From: Ruania alkalisoli
GTDB taxonomy: Bacteria > Actinomycetota > Actinomycetes > Actinomycetales > Beutenbergiaceae
Length of the DNA stretch: 64,000 bases
NCBI RefSeq assembly: GCF_014960965.1
Contig: NZ_CP063169.1
Span: forward strand, 3,505,581 to 3,569,580
Reading direction: 5' to 3'
In this document: one piece after another, positions 1-8,217 of the stretch
Layout: each line of letters begins with the position of its first letter
Numbering within the stretch: the stretch's first letter is position 1
The notes under the pieces: generated by a model
The model's database searches: none
What the model was told of the DNA's origin: nothing
What the model saw: the letters and a program-made list of their open reading frames with translations, nothing else
Position numbers and translations under genes: made by a program

Positions 1-638
1 AGGCCCAGGCAGTACAGCAGCACCAGCACGAGCGCGCGAGCCGGATCGGCACCACCGATCGCCAGACTCTGCACCGCGGCAAGCGTCGGACCGATACAGG
101 GCGCCCAGCCGATGCCGAAGACCACGCCGAGCAGCGGCGCACCCCATACCCCGGCGCGTGGGGAGAAGTGCAGTCGGCGCTCCCGCTGCAAGAACGGCAG
201 CGTGCCGAGGAAGGCCAGCCCCATGACGATCACCACCACGCCGAGGCCGCGCAACAGCTCGTCCTGCCAGCGGATCAGCGCCACGCCGATCCCGGCAAGC
301 GCCATCGTGGTGGCGGTGAACACCGCCGTAAAACCAGCGATGAAGCCGAGCACGCCGAGGACGAGCCGCGTGCGGGCACGGCGGGTGAATGTCGCTCCGC
401 GGCCGCGCCCTGCCCGGCCGGTACCGACGCTCACGCTAGCGCCACCTCCGGCCGCCCCACCGGCATCGGCTCCCACCATTCCCCCGACGTAACCGAGGTA
501 CCCCGGAACCAGCGGCAGCACGCACGGCGACGCGAACGAGATGAACCCGGCCAGCAGTGCCACCGGGGCTGCCGCCAGCAGCGGCCCCGAGAAGACGGTC
601 TCGGCGAAGGTGCGGCCGAGCTGCTCCCACCAGGTCAC
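1..638 (-). CDS. ccdA: Cytochrome c biogenesis membrane protein CcdA (3' end outside window)
   Basis: Polytopic membrane protein that, by family knowledge, passes electrons from cytoplasmic thioredoxin to extracytoplasmic thiol proteins for cytochrome c maturation. The translated minus strand shows the two CcdA cysteine motifs, FASPCVLPLVPGYLGYVGG near residue 30 and GIGWAPCIGP further on, separated by hydrophobic segments and a Gly/Ala/Arg-rich loop. The GTG start at 638 overlaps the TGA stop of the upstream TlpA-like gene (GTGA), which implies translational coupling. About 212 codons are visible; the C-terminus runs off the left edge. The pairing with a TlpA/ResA protein is typical of the actinobacterial system II assembly locus. 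Confidence 0.88.
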   Translation of the reverse strand, partial: MTWWEQLGRTFAETVFSGPLLAAAPVALLAGFISFASPCVLPLVPGYLGYVGGMVGADAGGAAGGGASVSVGTGRAGRGRGATFTRRARTRLVLGVLGFIAGFTAVFTATTMALAGIGVALIRWQDELLRGLGVVVIVMGLAFLGTLPFLQRERRLHFSPRAGVWGAPLLGVVFGIGWAPCIGPTLAAVQSLAIGGADPARALVLVLLYCLG

Positions 639-1231
639 GGCGCCTCGGCCAGTACGTCGTCGATCAGTGCGCTCAGCGTGCTCGCCTCCACCCGGCCCAC
701 GACCCGGGCGGCCACGCGGCCGTCCTGATCGATCACCACCGTGCTAGGCATCGCCTGCAACGGCACCACCCCCTGCAACGCCGCCACCCCGGCGGCGTCG
801 GAGTCGTACAGGCTCGGATACGGCACCTCGAAGCGCCGCTCGAACGCGAGTGCCGTCGCCGGCTCGTTGGTGTGGTTCACGCCGAGCAGATGCACGCCCT
901 CGTCGGAGTACTCCTCGTGCACCTGGGCCAGATCGGGAGCCTCCGCCCGGCAGGGCGGGCACTCGGCGTACCAGAAGTTCAGCACGGTGATATCGCCGCG
1001 CCAGTCGGCCAGATCGACCGTCTCGTCCTCGAACGTGACCCCCGCGAGCTCGACGACGTCGCCACGCTCGCCGCGCGGCCAGGTCTGCACACTGCCATCT
1101 CCGGAGACGTAGCCGGTGTCGACGTCAGCGTCGGCGGTGGTGGTGGCGTCCGCACTGCACGCCGCCACGGTCAGCCCGGCGACTACGGCCAGCGCCCCGG
1201 TGACCACACGGCGCCGCGAGGGACCGGTCAT
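635..1231 (-). CDS. TlpA/ResA-type thioredoxin lipoprotein
   Basis: Extracytoplasmic thiol-disulfide reductase, probably keeping apocytochrome c haem-binding cysteines reduced and supplied with electrons by the adjacent CcdA. From the ATG at 1231 (198 residues) there is an arginine-rich N-terminus, a hydrophobic stretch and a lipobox (TVAACSA) near residue 25, so it is probably membrane anchored. The thioredoxin fold carries the redox motif AECPPCRAE after the beta strand ITVLNFWYA. The start overlaps the stop of the upstream phosphatase gene (ATGA). A longer reading from 1273 is open but would bury the signal sequence. Confidence 0.87.
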   Translation of the reverse strand: MTGPSRRRVVTGALAVVAGLTVAACSADATTTADADVDTGYVSGDGSVQTWPRGERGDVVELAGVTFEDETVDLADWRGDITVLNFWYAECPPCRAEAPDLAQVHEEYSDEGVHLLGVNHTNEPATALAFERRFEVPYPSLYDSDAAGVAALQGVVPLQAMPSTVVIDQDGRVAARVVGRVEASTLSALIDDVLAEAP

Positions 1232-1872
1232 GGAAGGACCGCCGTCGAGGAGTCCGGCAGCAGGTCGCGGCACGGTTCGGCGTAGTCGACAGTGATGAGC
1301 GTGCCGTCATCGAAGGTGAGCGAGGTGATCGAGGCGAGCGTGGTGTTGCGCTTGCGCGGGTCGTGCACCATGCTCCGGCCCTCGAGATGGCGGCGCATGG
1401 TCCAGATGGGCAACTGATGGGAGACCAGCACGGCCTCGTGGCCGACTGCCCGGGCGCGTGCATCGCGGATCGCGGCGGTCATCCGCTCGATCACCTCGAC
1501 GTAGGGCTCCCCCCAGGAAGGCTTCCACGGGTTGATCAGCTTGACCATCCGCGCCGGTCGCAGCAGGTGGGTAGGGTCCTTCGCCACAGAAGTCCCCTCG
1601 AAGTGGTTACCGGCCTCGATCACCCGCTCATCGGTGCCGAGATCGAGCCCGAACCCCTCGGCGATCGGGGTGGCGGTCTGCTGAGCGCGCAGCAGTGGCG
1701 AGGCCGTCACGTCCACGATGTCGGCACCCTGCTCCTGCAGGGTGGAGGCCACTCGCTCGGCCATCTCGCGCCCACGGGCCGACAAGGGATACCCCTCGAG
1801 ACGGCCGTAGAGCACCCGGTCGGGGTTATAGACCTCGCCGTGCCGGATCAGATGGACCGTCGTGTAGACCAT
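1228..1872 (-). CDS. Histidine phosphatase family protein (phosphoglycerate-mutase-like)
   Basis: Member of the histidine phosphatase superfamily, 214 residues from the ATG at 1872. The catalytic LIRHGE motif lies at about residues 8-13 and the second histidine at SHQLPIW, with further phosphate-pocket arginines (RLEGYPLSARG, SPLLRAQQT). Substrate cannot be told from sequence. In many actinobacteria a gene of this type lies directly upstream of the TlpA/CcdA genes, as here, where it overlaps the thioredoxin gene by 4 bases and likely heads the operon. An upstream in-frame extension to 1923 adds residues that do not resemble the family start. Confidence 0.85.
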   Translation of the reverse strand: MVYTTVHLIRHGEVYNPDRVLYGRLEGYPLSARGREMAERVASTLQEQGADIVDVTASPLLRAQQTATPIAEGFGLDLGTDERVIEAGNHFEGTSVAKDPTHLLRPARMVKLINPWKPSWGEPYVEVIERMTAAIRDARARAVGHEAVLVSHQLPIWTMRRHLEGRSMVHDPRKRNTTLASITSLTFDDGTLITVDYAEPCRDLLPDSSTAVLP

Positions 1873-1950
1873 GGCACCAGTGTCGCAAACCCCGACGACG
1901 TCCCTCACCCTCGTGCGCGGCAACCGGCGTGAAGCCGGTCACCTCACGTC

Positions 1951-2415
1951 TCAGCGATCGCGTCGGTCGATCTCCCGGATGATCTCGGTGAACGCCTCCC
2001 CCACGGTCGCCAGTTGCTCCGGGGTGAGGACGTCGACGAGACGACGACGCACCGACTCCACATGGGCTGGGGCCGCCGCTTTCAGTTGTTCGAACCCGAC
2101 GTCGGTGAGCACGCAGTCCACGCCACGCCCGTCGTCGGCGGCACTGCGGCGCTGGACCAGTCCGGCCGCCTCCATCCGCCGCACCGTGTGCGTCAAGCGC
2201 GACCGTGAGGAGACGACATCGTGAGCCAGGCGCGACATGCGCATCGTCCGATCCTCGCACTCACTGAGCCGCACCATCACCTCGTACTCGTTCATCGACA
2301 GACCAGCCGCCTCTTCGAGGTCCCGGCCGAGCGCGTCGAACAGCGACCACGTCCCTTCGAGCAACGCACGCCAGTGCCGCTGCTGATCAGCGTCCAGCCA
2401 TCGTGGTTCTGCCAT
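1951..2415 (-). CDS. MarR family transcriptional regulator
   Basis: Winged-helix repressor of 154 residues. The core reads MNEYEVMVRLSECEDRTMRM, SRLAHDVVSSRSRLTHTVRRM (recognition helix) and GLVQRRSAADDGRGVDCVLT (wing), followed by C-terminal dimerisation helices. It is divergent from the YceI gene, and the 113-bp gap holds a 10-bp perfect palindrome at 2479-2488, so regulation of yceI and of itself is plausible. A YceI-MarR pair is recurrent in actinobacteria; the ligand is unknown. Confidence 0.88.
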   Translation of the reverse strand: MAEPRWLDADQQRHWRALLEGTWSLFDALGRDLEEAAGLSMNEYEVMVRLSECEDRTMRMSRLAHDVVSSRSRLTHTVRRMEAAGLVQRRSAADDGRGVDCVLTDVGFEQLKAAAPAHVESVRRRLVDVLTPEQLATVGEAFTEIIREIDRRDR

Positions 2416-2478
2416 GTCGTCCCTCTCACGTGATCAATCTCGACCGACCTCTTGACAGCAAGGGTAGTTGTCCCGCAC

Positions 2479-2488
2479 AGTAATTACT
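2479..2488. promoter_or_regulatory. Candidate MarR operator palindrome
   Basis: AGTAATTACT is a perfect 10-bp palindrome in an AT-rich patch between the divergent MarR and YceI genes. It lies 40 bases before the yceI start, where a bound repressor could block transcription. A TTGACA hexamer sits at 2452-2457, but no well-spaced -10 was found. The role is inferred from position and symmetry only. Confidence 0.4.
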
Positions 2489-2528
2489 ACAAGATTCAAC
2501 TATATCCTTCGACCCGAGGAGATCCATC

Positions 2529-3080
2529 GTGAGCACCATCCCCGCCGGCATCTACACCATTGACCCCGTCCACAGCGAGGTCGGCTTCGTCGTCCGTCAC
2601 TCGGGCATCTCCAAGGTGCGTGGCCGGTTCACCGAGTTCGCCGGCTCCTTCACCATCGCCGACGACTTCGCCGACTCCTCCGCCCAGGTGACGATTCAGT
2701 CGGCATCGGTGCACACCGGAAACGAGCAGCGCGACGGCCACCTGACGAGCCCTGACTTCTGGGACGCCGCCTCCAATCCCGAGTGGACCTTCACCTCGAC
2801 CTCCGTCGAGGGCAGCGGCGAGGAGTTCACCGTGCACGGGGACCTCACCATCAACGGCGTCACCAAGCAGGTGTCACTCGAGGTTGAGTTCGAGGGTGCA
2901 CTCGCCAGCGGCGAGGGCGAGGAGAAGGTCGGCTTCTCCGCCCAGACCACCATCTCCCGCAAGGACTACGGCCTGACCTGGAACGTCGCCCTCGAGGGTG
3001 GCGGCCTCCTCGTCGGCGACAAGGTCACCATCTCCATCGAGGTCCAGGCCGCGAAGCAGGCCGTCGCCAGCCAGGCCTGA
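2529..3080 (+). CDS. yceI: YceI family protein
   Basis: Lipocalin-like YceI-fold protein of 183 residues; the family binds isoprenoid-type lipids and is often stress associated, but this member has no visible signal peptide. The family opening TYTIDPVHSEVGFVVRH (here GIYTIDPVHSEVGF), the YceI strand pattern (FDAASNPEWTFTS-type region, DLTINGVTKQVSLEVEF) and the C-terminal VGDKVTISIEVQA are all seen. The GTG start at 2529 is preceded by GAGGAG at 2516-2521. Divergent from the MarR gene, which probably controls it; the IS element begins 52 bases downstream. Confidence 0.9.
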   Translation: MSTIPAGIYTIDPVHSEVGFVVRHSGISKVRGRFTEFAGSFTIADDFADSSAQVTIQSASVHTGNEQRDGHLTSPDFWDAASNPEWTFTSTSVEGSGEEFTVHGDLTINGVTKQVSLEVEFEGALASGEGEEKVGFSAQTTISRKDYGLTWNVALEGGGLLVGDKVTISIEVQAAKQAVASQA

Positions 3081-3132
3081 CCCTCCCCCGGTTCAGCCGG
3101 TTCAGCACTGCCCGGTTCCGCGCCGTACGAAA

Positions 3133-3172
3133 TGACGGCCCTCAGCGACTCCACGCCAAATGGGCGGTGTCA
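3133..3172. repeat. IS30-type left inverted repeat
   Basis: Forty bases matching the complement of 4443-4482 except in the central part. The last three bases (3170-3172) are the transposase stop codon read on the minus strand, so element end and gene end share sequence. Confidence 0.8.
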
Positions 3173-4434
3173 AGTGGTGAGTGCACTGGTGATGAGTTGG
3201 TCGAGTTTCTCTGCCGGTGTCATCCCGTCGAGGGTCGCGCGGGGTCGGATGTTGAGGAGGTCCTGGGCGGTGTGGATGTCGGCGTCAAAGACGGTGCGGA
3301 AGTTGATGCCTTTGGGGAAGAACTCCCGGATCAGGCCGTTCGTGTTCTCGTTGGTGCCACGCTGCCATGGTGAGTGCGGGTCGCAGAAGTAGACCGCCAT
3401 GTTGGTGGCTATCGTGAAGTCGCGGTGTCGAGCGAGTTCATCGCCTTGGTCCCAGGTCAGGCTCTTACGCAGGGCTTGCGGTAGTGAGCTCATCATCGCG
3501 ACGAGTTCTGCGGTGACGGTTCCGGTGAGGTGATCGGCAGGAAGACGCCGGATCAAGGTGAAGCGTGAAGCACGTTCGACCAGGGTGATGATCGCGGACT
3601 GGTTCTTGGCCCCGAGCACGAGATCACCCTCCCAATGCCCGGGAACGGCCCGGTCGGCCGCCTCAGCGGGTCGGGTCGAGATATGACAGCCCTCCACCCA
3701 ACTGCGGGTGCGGCCCGTGGTGAGCCGTGATCGCGGGATCCGCGTCGTCCGGCCGGTTCGTAGGGCCTTCTCGCGCCGGATCTCCTCGCGCAGACTGCCG
3801 CGCCCCTGCACATACAGTGCTTGATAGATCGTCTCGTGTGACACTCGCATGTCCTCACGGTCGAGGTAGTGGCGCCGCAGGTGCAAAACTACCTGTCCCG
3901 GGGAGAAGTGCTTATTCAAGCACTCCACCACGACCCGGCGCAGGTGGGTGTTCTGCTCCAGCTTCGCCATCTTGGGGCGCCGCTTGAGCCGATCCGCCCC
4001 CACCTGGGCGCGGCGGGCGAAATAGTGCCCGCCAGCGGTTCGATGCTTGTTGATCTCGCGAGTGATCGTCGAGGCCGAGCAGCCCACCAGCCCAGCGATC
4101 TGGGCATGAGTCTTGCCCTGGGCCCGATACACCTCGATCAGCGTTCGATGGTAGATATCCAACCGGCGTCCATGACCTGTGTGCACCACCGGCCGAGTCT
4201 GCCAGCCATCAGCGAACTCGACCCGAGGGCGAGCCCCGCCCCCTGACGGCCCGAGCGGAACCGGTACCCATACTCGGCCACCCAATCCCTGAGAGTTTCC
4301 TTGTTGAACCCCATCCGTCGTGCCACCGACGCCAACGACTCACCATCCTCGACCCTGGACAGCGCCTCAACCCTGAACTCCCACGACAACACCCGAACCA
4401 CAGCAACCCCATCCACACGACCAGCACAGTGCAC
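3170..4434 (-). CDS. IS30 family transposase, two frames joined by a -1 shift at a G run
   Basis: DDE transposase. The main frame (4285 to 3170) has the IS30 HTH (THAQIAGLVGCSASTITREINKHR in part) and the catalytic acidic residues in HWEGDLV, TWDQGDEL and GTNENTNGLIREFFPKG. An upstream frame from 4434 encodes another HTH (SLASVARRMGFNKETLRDWV) ending YRFRSGRQG. The two frames overlap, and the expected protein is restored only if reading slips -1 at AGGGGG (4244-4239 on the minus strand), giving GRQGGGARPRVEF. This may be programmed frameshifting or a fixed frameshift mutation; the sequence alone cannot decide. Confidence 0.82.
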
Positions 4435-4442
4435 TCATCGTC

Positions 4443-4482
4443 TGACACCGCCAATGTGGCACGAAGTCGCTGAGGGCCGTCA
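4443..4482. repeat. IS30-type right inverted repeat
   Basis: Right terminal repeat, upstream of the transposase reading frame that opens at 4434. It pairs with 3133-3172. The promoter for the transposase should lie in or near it; no convincing hexamers were found. Confidence 0.8.
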
Positions 4483-4499
4483 CTTGCATACTGAGCCCA

Positions 4500-4736
4500 T
4501 CAGCCCAGCGCAGCCTCCAGCCGCGCCGGGTCGATCCGGTAGTACCCGACCTGCTCGCCGTCGACCACGACGACCGGGACCAACTCCCCGAACCGAGCAG
4601 TGAGGTCAGCGTCGGAATCGACGTCCACCTCGGCCCACGTCGCTCCTCGACGCTCACTGATCACCCGGACCACACGCCTGGCGGCATCGCACAGGTGGCA
4701 GCCGTCCCGGGAGTAGAGAATCACGCGCGCATCCAC
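4500..4736 (-). CDS. Glutaredoxin-like protein
   Basis: Small thioredoxin-fold protein of 78 residues from the GTG at 4736. It opens with the strand ARVILYSRDGCHLCDAARRVV, containing the CxxC redox pair, and ends with the glutaredoxin-type cis-Pro segment VPVVVVDGEQVGYYRID. This resembles the short glutaredoxin-like family (DUF836 type) common in actinobacteria. A longer in-frame reading to 4931 crosses a terminator-like hairpin and the adjacent bS22 gene region, so it was rejected. Its stop is 17 bases from the IS right end. Confidence 0.78.
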   Translation of the reverse strand: MDARVILYSRDGCHLCDAARRVVRVISERRGATWAEVDVDSDADLTARFGELVPVVVVDGEQVGYYRIDPARLEAALG

Positions 4737-4813
4737 AATCCCAGGGTACGGGTAGCGAGCCAGGAGCCGAGCGTCAGTTCTGGCCCGAGCCGAGCGTCTG
4801 AGGGCACGCGAAA

Positions 4814-4852
4814 GGGCCGGACCGGCTCCACTGGGGAGCAGCGGTCCGGCCC
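4814..4852 (-). terminator. Hairpin downstream of the bS22 gene
   Basis: GGGCCGGACCG (4814-4824) and CGGTCCGGCCC (4842-4852) form a perfect 11-bp stem with a 17-base loop. On the minus strand it is followed by TTTCG. It lies about 75 bases past the bS22 stop and probably separates that transcript from the glutaredoxin-like gene. Confidence 0.65.
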
Positions 4853-4927
4853 AGCGCAGGTGAGCGTCGCGTCGAGGTGCCGCTAGTAGGGCGATGCGGG
4901 CTGCGCGGCCCTTACTAGCGGAACCTC

Positions 4928-5026
4928 TCACTTCTTGTTGCGGCGCTGGTGACGCGTCCTGCGGAGCAGCTTGCGGTGCTTCTTCTTCGCCATCCGCTTA
5001 CGACGCTTCTTGATGACCGAACCCAC
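4928..5026 (-). CDS. Small ribosomal subunit protein bS22-like (AURKAIP1/COX24 domain)
   Basis: A 32-residue, extremely basic protein reading VGSVIKKRRKRMAKKKHR at its start and ending HQRRNKK. This matches the actinobacterial bS22 (COX24/AURKAIP1-domain) protein, which binds the small ribosomal subunit. The GTG start at 5026 is preceded by TGAGG on the minus strand. The gene is 118 bases downstream of the excisionase-type HTH gene, an arrangement I recall from mycobacteria (proC, HTH gene, bS22 gene in order); proC lies about 4.4 kb away here. A hairpin at 4814-4852 follows. Confidence 0.9.
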   Translation of the reverse strand: MGSVIKKRRKRMAKKKHRKLLRRTRHQRRNKK

Positions 5027-5144
5027 GGGACCTCACTACGACTCAGGCGATCACGCGAACGCTCCGGGGAATCCCCGGCGCTCGCGTCGGACAGAACATC
5101 GAGCTATCTTACCTGCCCGGGAGGGCAGCACCCGCCGGGGCGGG

Positions 5145-5360
5145 TCAGCGACCGGAAGCGGCTCGCGGATCGCCCCAGTCACCCAGGCCGCCCGAGAGCA
5201 TCTCCTCCACTGCGGCCTGCGGTACCCGGTAGGACTTCCCCACCCGGATCGCCGGCAGCTCACCGGAGTGAACCATCCGGTACACCGTCATCCGGGAGAC
5301 ACGGGCCATCTCGGCCACCTCGGCAACCGTGAGGAAGCGCGGTGCACCGTCGTCGGCCAT
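5145..5360 (-). CDS. Excisionase-family helix-turn-helix protein
   Basis: A 71-residue protein with one MerR/excisionase-type HTH: RFLTVAEVAEMARVSRMTVY (first helices) followed by RMVHSGELPAIRVGKSYRVP (recognition helix and wing) and a short acidic/Gly tail. These small DNA-binding proteins are highly conserved in actinobacteria next to the bS22 gene; the target is not known to me. The ATG at 5360 has GAGAGACGAGG just upstream. A longer frame to 5447 lacks conserved sequence. Confidence 0.85.
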   Translation of the reverse strand: MADDGAPRFLTVAEVAEMARVSRMTVYRMVHSGELPAIRVGKSYRVPQAAVEEMLSGGLGDWGDPRAASGR

Positions 5361-5489
5361 CCTCGTCTCTCCCTCTGTCGGTCGTCGCACCTGGTAGCCC
5401 GGCGAACGTGCGCCTCGTCGGACATGGACAAAGCCCCAGACGAGCATCTTAGGGGTAAAACGCCGGCGACGGGAACCGCCGGAGGCAGA

Positions 5490-6671
5490 TCAGTCCGCCG
5501 TGAGTGGGTCAAGTCCGCGCCAAGGAAAGGCCGCGCGTCGTGTCGCGGCGATCGACTGGTCCACCGGATCTGCGGGATCGTAACCGTCGACCCAGCACCT
5601 GAAATCCGTGTCACCACCGTCAGACATGGTGGTCGGGCCGTCTCCGTCGACCAGGTCACGCACCCGCTCCAACCACCCGGCGGGCAGGTCGGTCTGTACC
5701 GCGAGTGGCACCCCGGCACTCACCGCAACCAGATGCGCCCAGGAACGTGGGACGGTCCAGATGACGTCGTACCCCCCACCACCGGTGGCCAGCCATCGCC
5801 CACCGGCGTGCTCCGACGCCCACCGGCCCACCATCTCCGCCGCAGCGCGCTGGGCGTCGATCGTGATGTCCAGCCCTGTCAGCGGGTCTCGCCGGTGCGT
5901 GTCGCATCCGTGCTGGCTGACGATGACCTGTGGTGCGAACTCACGGACCACAGGCCCGGCGACCGCTTCGATGCCCCGCAACCAGGCGACATCGCCTGTA
6001 CCTTCCGGAAGTGCGAGGTTGATCGCCGATCCCCGCGCGTCCGGGCCCCCCACATCCTGGGCGAAGCCCGTTCCCGGGAACAGTGTCTGCCCGCTCTGGT
6101 GCACCGAGATCGTCACCACCCGCGGATCGTCCCAGAACGCCCGCTCCACCCCGTCGCCGTGGTGGGCGTCGATGTCCAGGTACAGCACACGCTCACAGCC
6201 GGCCGCCAGCAGCCAGGAGATCGCCACCGCGGCATCGTTGTAGATGCAGAACCCGCCGGCGCGGCCGGGCATCGCATGATGCATGCCTCCGGCGATGCTC
6301 ACCGCACGGGCCGGACCCTCCTGCCACACCGCCTGCGCTCCTGCCAGCGTCGCTCCCACGATCCGGGCCGAGGCTTCATGCATCCCGGCGAAGATGGGGT
6401 CGTCGATGGTGCCGAGCCCACGGGAGCGATCCGGGACGCCCTCGGAGGCAGCCTGGACCGCCGCAATGTAGGCCCGCTCGTGCACGCGAGCGAGTTCGTC
6501 GTCAGACGCCGGCTCGGCGTCGACCACCCGCACCCCCGGAGCGGACAGCAACCCGAGCGCGGACAGCAACTCGACCGTCAGGCGCAACCGGACCGGTGCC
6601 ATGGGGTGCCCGGCGCCGAAGTCGTACGCCAGAAGCTGCTCGTTCCAGGGCAGCGTGACGGGGCAGGGCAT
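5490..6671 (-). CDS. acuC: Acetoin utilization protein AcuC (class I/II histone deacetylase fold)
   Basis: Zinc-dependent amidohydrolase of the arginase/deacetylase superfamily, 393 residues. Family motifs are in order: WNEQLLAYDFGAGHPMAPVR at the start, GGMHHAMPGRAGGFCIYND (active-site His pair), LYLDIDAHHGDGVERAFW (zinc ligands), TISVHQSGQTLFPGTG, and GGGGYDVIWTVPRSW near the C-terminus. In Bacillus, AcuC deacetylates acetyl-CoA synthetase; the same is likely but unproven here. The ATG at 6671 follows TACCGT by five bases, so it may be leaderless. Divergent from trkH. Confidence 0.9.
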   Translation of the reverse strand: MPCPVTLPWNEQLLAYDFGAGHPMAPVRLRLTVELLSALGLLSAPGVRVVDAEPASDDELARVHERAYIAAVQAASEGVPDRSRGLGTIDDPIFAGMHEASARIVGATLAGAQAVWQEGPARAVSIAGGMHHAMPGRAGGFCIYNDAAVAISWLLAAGCERVLYLDIDAHHGDGVERAFWDDPRVVTISVHQSGQTLFPGTGFAQDVGGPDARGSAINLALPEGTGDVAWLRGIEAVAGPVVREFAPQVIVSQHGCDTHRRDPLTGLDITIDAQRAAAEMVGRWASEHAGGRWLATGGGGYDVIWTVPRSWAHLVAVSAGVPLAVQTDLPAGWLERVRDLVDGDGPTTMSDGGDTDFRCWVDGYDPADPVDQSIAATRRAAFPWRGLDPLTAD

Positions 6672-6819
6672 ACCTCACGGTAGCGCGAACGACCCCGCCT
6701 CGATGCCTCCTGCGGCCGGATCCGCCATCAAGCTGACCGACCCGCCCGTGACCGCCTGCTCCGGCATGGATCGACGTGGCACAGTAGGCACGTCCCGACC
6801 GCAGGCTGTCAGGAGAGAC

Positions 6820-8217
6820 GTGGCACGCGAGCAGACCCCTCGCCCCGGCGACGATGTCGGGGTGCTCACCCGCCTGCGTGAAGCCGTCGATGACGTCGCC
6901 CGGCACTCCCCAGCACGGATGACCCTGGTGGTGTTCGCCTCGGTCGTCGGGATCGTGACAGCGCTGCTCTCGTTGCCGATCGCCACCAGCACCGGTCAGC
7001 GCGCTCCCTTCGCCGACGCCCTGTTCACCGCCACCTCCGCTGTGTGCGTGACGGGACTGGTCACGGTCGATACCGCTACCTACTGGTCCCCGTTCGGCCA
7101 GGTGGTGATCCTCGTCGGGATCCAGATCGGCGGGCTCGGGGTGATGACCCTCGCCTCGATCCTGGGTCTCGCCGTCTCTCGTCGGATCGGGCTGACGCAG
7201 AAGCTGCTAGCTGCGGCCGAGACGAAGACCACCCGGCTCGGCGAGGTCGGGTCACTCCTGCGCGCCGTCCTGGCGACCATCGCCGTGATCGAGGGGGCAC
7301 TGTGGATCGTCCTGTTCCCGAAGTACCTCCTCATCGGCTACCCGCTCGGAGAAGCGCTCTGGCACAGCCTGTTCCAGGCGATCTCGATCTTCAACAACGC
7401 GGGCTTCATCATCGAAGAAGGTGGTCTGGGCCAGTACGCCGGCGACTGGTGGATGGTGATGCCCATCATCATCGGGGCATTCATCGGTGCGCTGGGATTC
7501 CCCGCCATCCTCTCGATCAGCCGGAACTGGCGCCGCCCCCGGCAGTGGTCGCTGCACGCGAAGCTCACCGTGGCCACGAGCACGATCCTCTGGGTCGTCG
7601 GGACCCTCGCCATCGGCTTGCTGGAATGGGCCAACCCTCGTTCATTCGGGACCCTCCCGGCTGCCGACCGGATCCTCAACGCGATGCTCGCCGGAATGAC
7701 CCCACGATCGTCCGGGTTCTCGACTGTGGACATCGCGACGATGACCGAGAGCACCTGGTTCATCCAGGACGCGTTGATGTTCGTCGGTGGCGGCAGCGCC
7801 TCCACCGGAGGCGGGATCAAGGTGACCACCTTCGCCGTCATGGTGCTCGCGATCCTTGCCGAGGCACGAGGCGACCCGGACATCGAAGCGTTCGGACGGC
7901 GGATCGCGCCCACCGTGCTCCGGCTCGCCGTGGCGGTAGCTTTCGTGGGCGCCACCCTCGTGGGCGCCGGAACGCTCGCCCTGCTCGTCCTGACCGACCT
8001 GCACCTGGACGTGGTCCTGTTCGAGGTGATCTCCGCCTTCGCCACCTGCGGACTCAGCACCGGGATCACCGCCAACCTGCCCGATTCCGCCAAGTACGTC
8101 CTGAGCGCCCTGATGTTCACCGGGCGGCTCGGCACGATGACGATGGCCGCGGCCCTCGCCCTGCGGGACCGCCGCCGTGTGATCCGACTTCCCGAAGAGA
8201 GGCCGACCATTGGATAA
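6820..8217 (+). CDS. TrkH/KtrB-type potassium transporter, membrane subunit
   Basis: Integral membrane potassium translocator, 465 residues from the GTG at 6820, which has AGGAGAG directly upstream. Four pore-loop repeats are recognisable: TATSAVCVTGLVTVDT, SIFNNAGFIIEEGG, MTPRSSGFSTVDIATM and SAFATCGLSTGITANL, the family's selectivity-filter glycine regions. Ten or so hydrophobic segments lie between them. The length favours the KtrB-like TrkH subgroup. It overlaps the next gene, its regulatory subunit, by 8 bases. Reading further upstream is open to 6601 but overlaps the divergent acuC gene. Confidence 0.92.
   Translation: MAREQTPRPGDDVGVLTRLREAVDDVARHSPARMTLVVFASVVGIVTALLSLPIATSTGQRAPFADALFTATSAVCVTGLVTVDTATYWSPFGQVVILVGIQIGGLGVMTLASILGLAVSRRIGLTQKLLAAAETKTTRLGEVGSLLRAVLATIAVIEGALWIVLFPKYLLIGYPLGEALWHSLFQAISIFNNAGFIIEEGGLGQYAGDWWMVMPIIIGAFIGALGFPAILSISRNWRRPRQWSLHAKLTVATSTILWVVGTLAIGLLEWANPRSFGTLPAADRILNAMLAGMTPRSSGFSTVDIATMTESTWFIQDALMFVGGGSASTGGGIKVTTFAVMVLAILAEARGDPDIEAFGRRIAPTVLRLAVAVAFVGATLVGAGTLALLVLTDLHLDVVLFEVISAFATCGLSTGITANLPDSAKYVLSALMFTGRLGTMTMAAALALRDRRRVIRLPEERPTIG

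Larger units (their letters stand above)
3133..4482. mobile_element. IS30-family insertion sequence with 40-bp inverted ends
   Basis: A 1.35-kb element bounded by imperfect 40-bp inverted repeats at 3133-3172 and 4443-4482. Both begin TGACGGCCCTCAGCGACT and end GGCGGTGTCA, with differences only in the middle. It carries one transposase on the minus strand whose TGA stop lies inside the left repeat. No target-site duplication could be recognised in the bases outside the repeats, so the true outermost base is uncertain. It sits between yceI and a glutaredoxin-like gene and disrupts neither. Confidence 0.85.

Noticed and set aside
4209-4454. Third-frame minus-strand ORF in the IS element
   Set aside because: It covers the same bases as the two transposase frames but its sequence does not resemble a transposase.
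3129-4486. Target-site duplication around the IS element
   Set aside because: The bases outside the two repeats do not match in direct orientation over 2-4 bases, so none can be claimed.
5490-6683. Long plus-strand frames through the acuC region (for example from 4971 to 6683)
   Set aside because: They are open only because the DNA is GC-rich; the minus-strand frame carries the deacetylase motifs and the plus-strand translations are Arg/Pro-rich without family sequence.
6601-6819. Upstream extension of the TrkH-like protein to 6601
   Set aside because: It would overlap the divergent acuC start, and the GTG at 6820 has a good ribosome-binding site.
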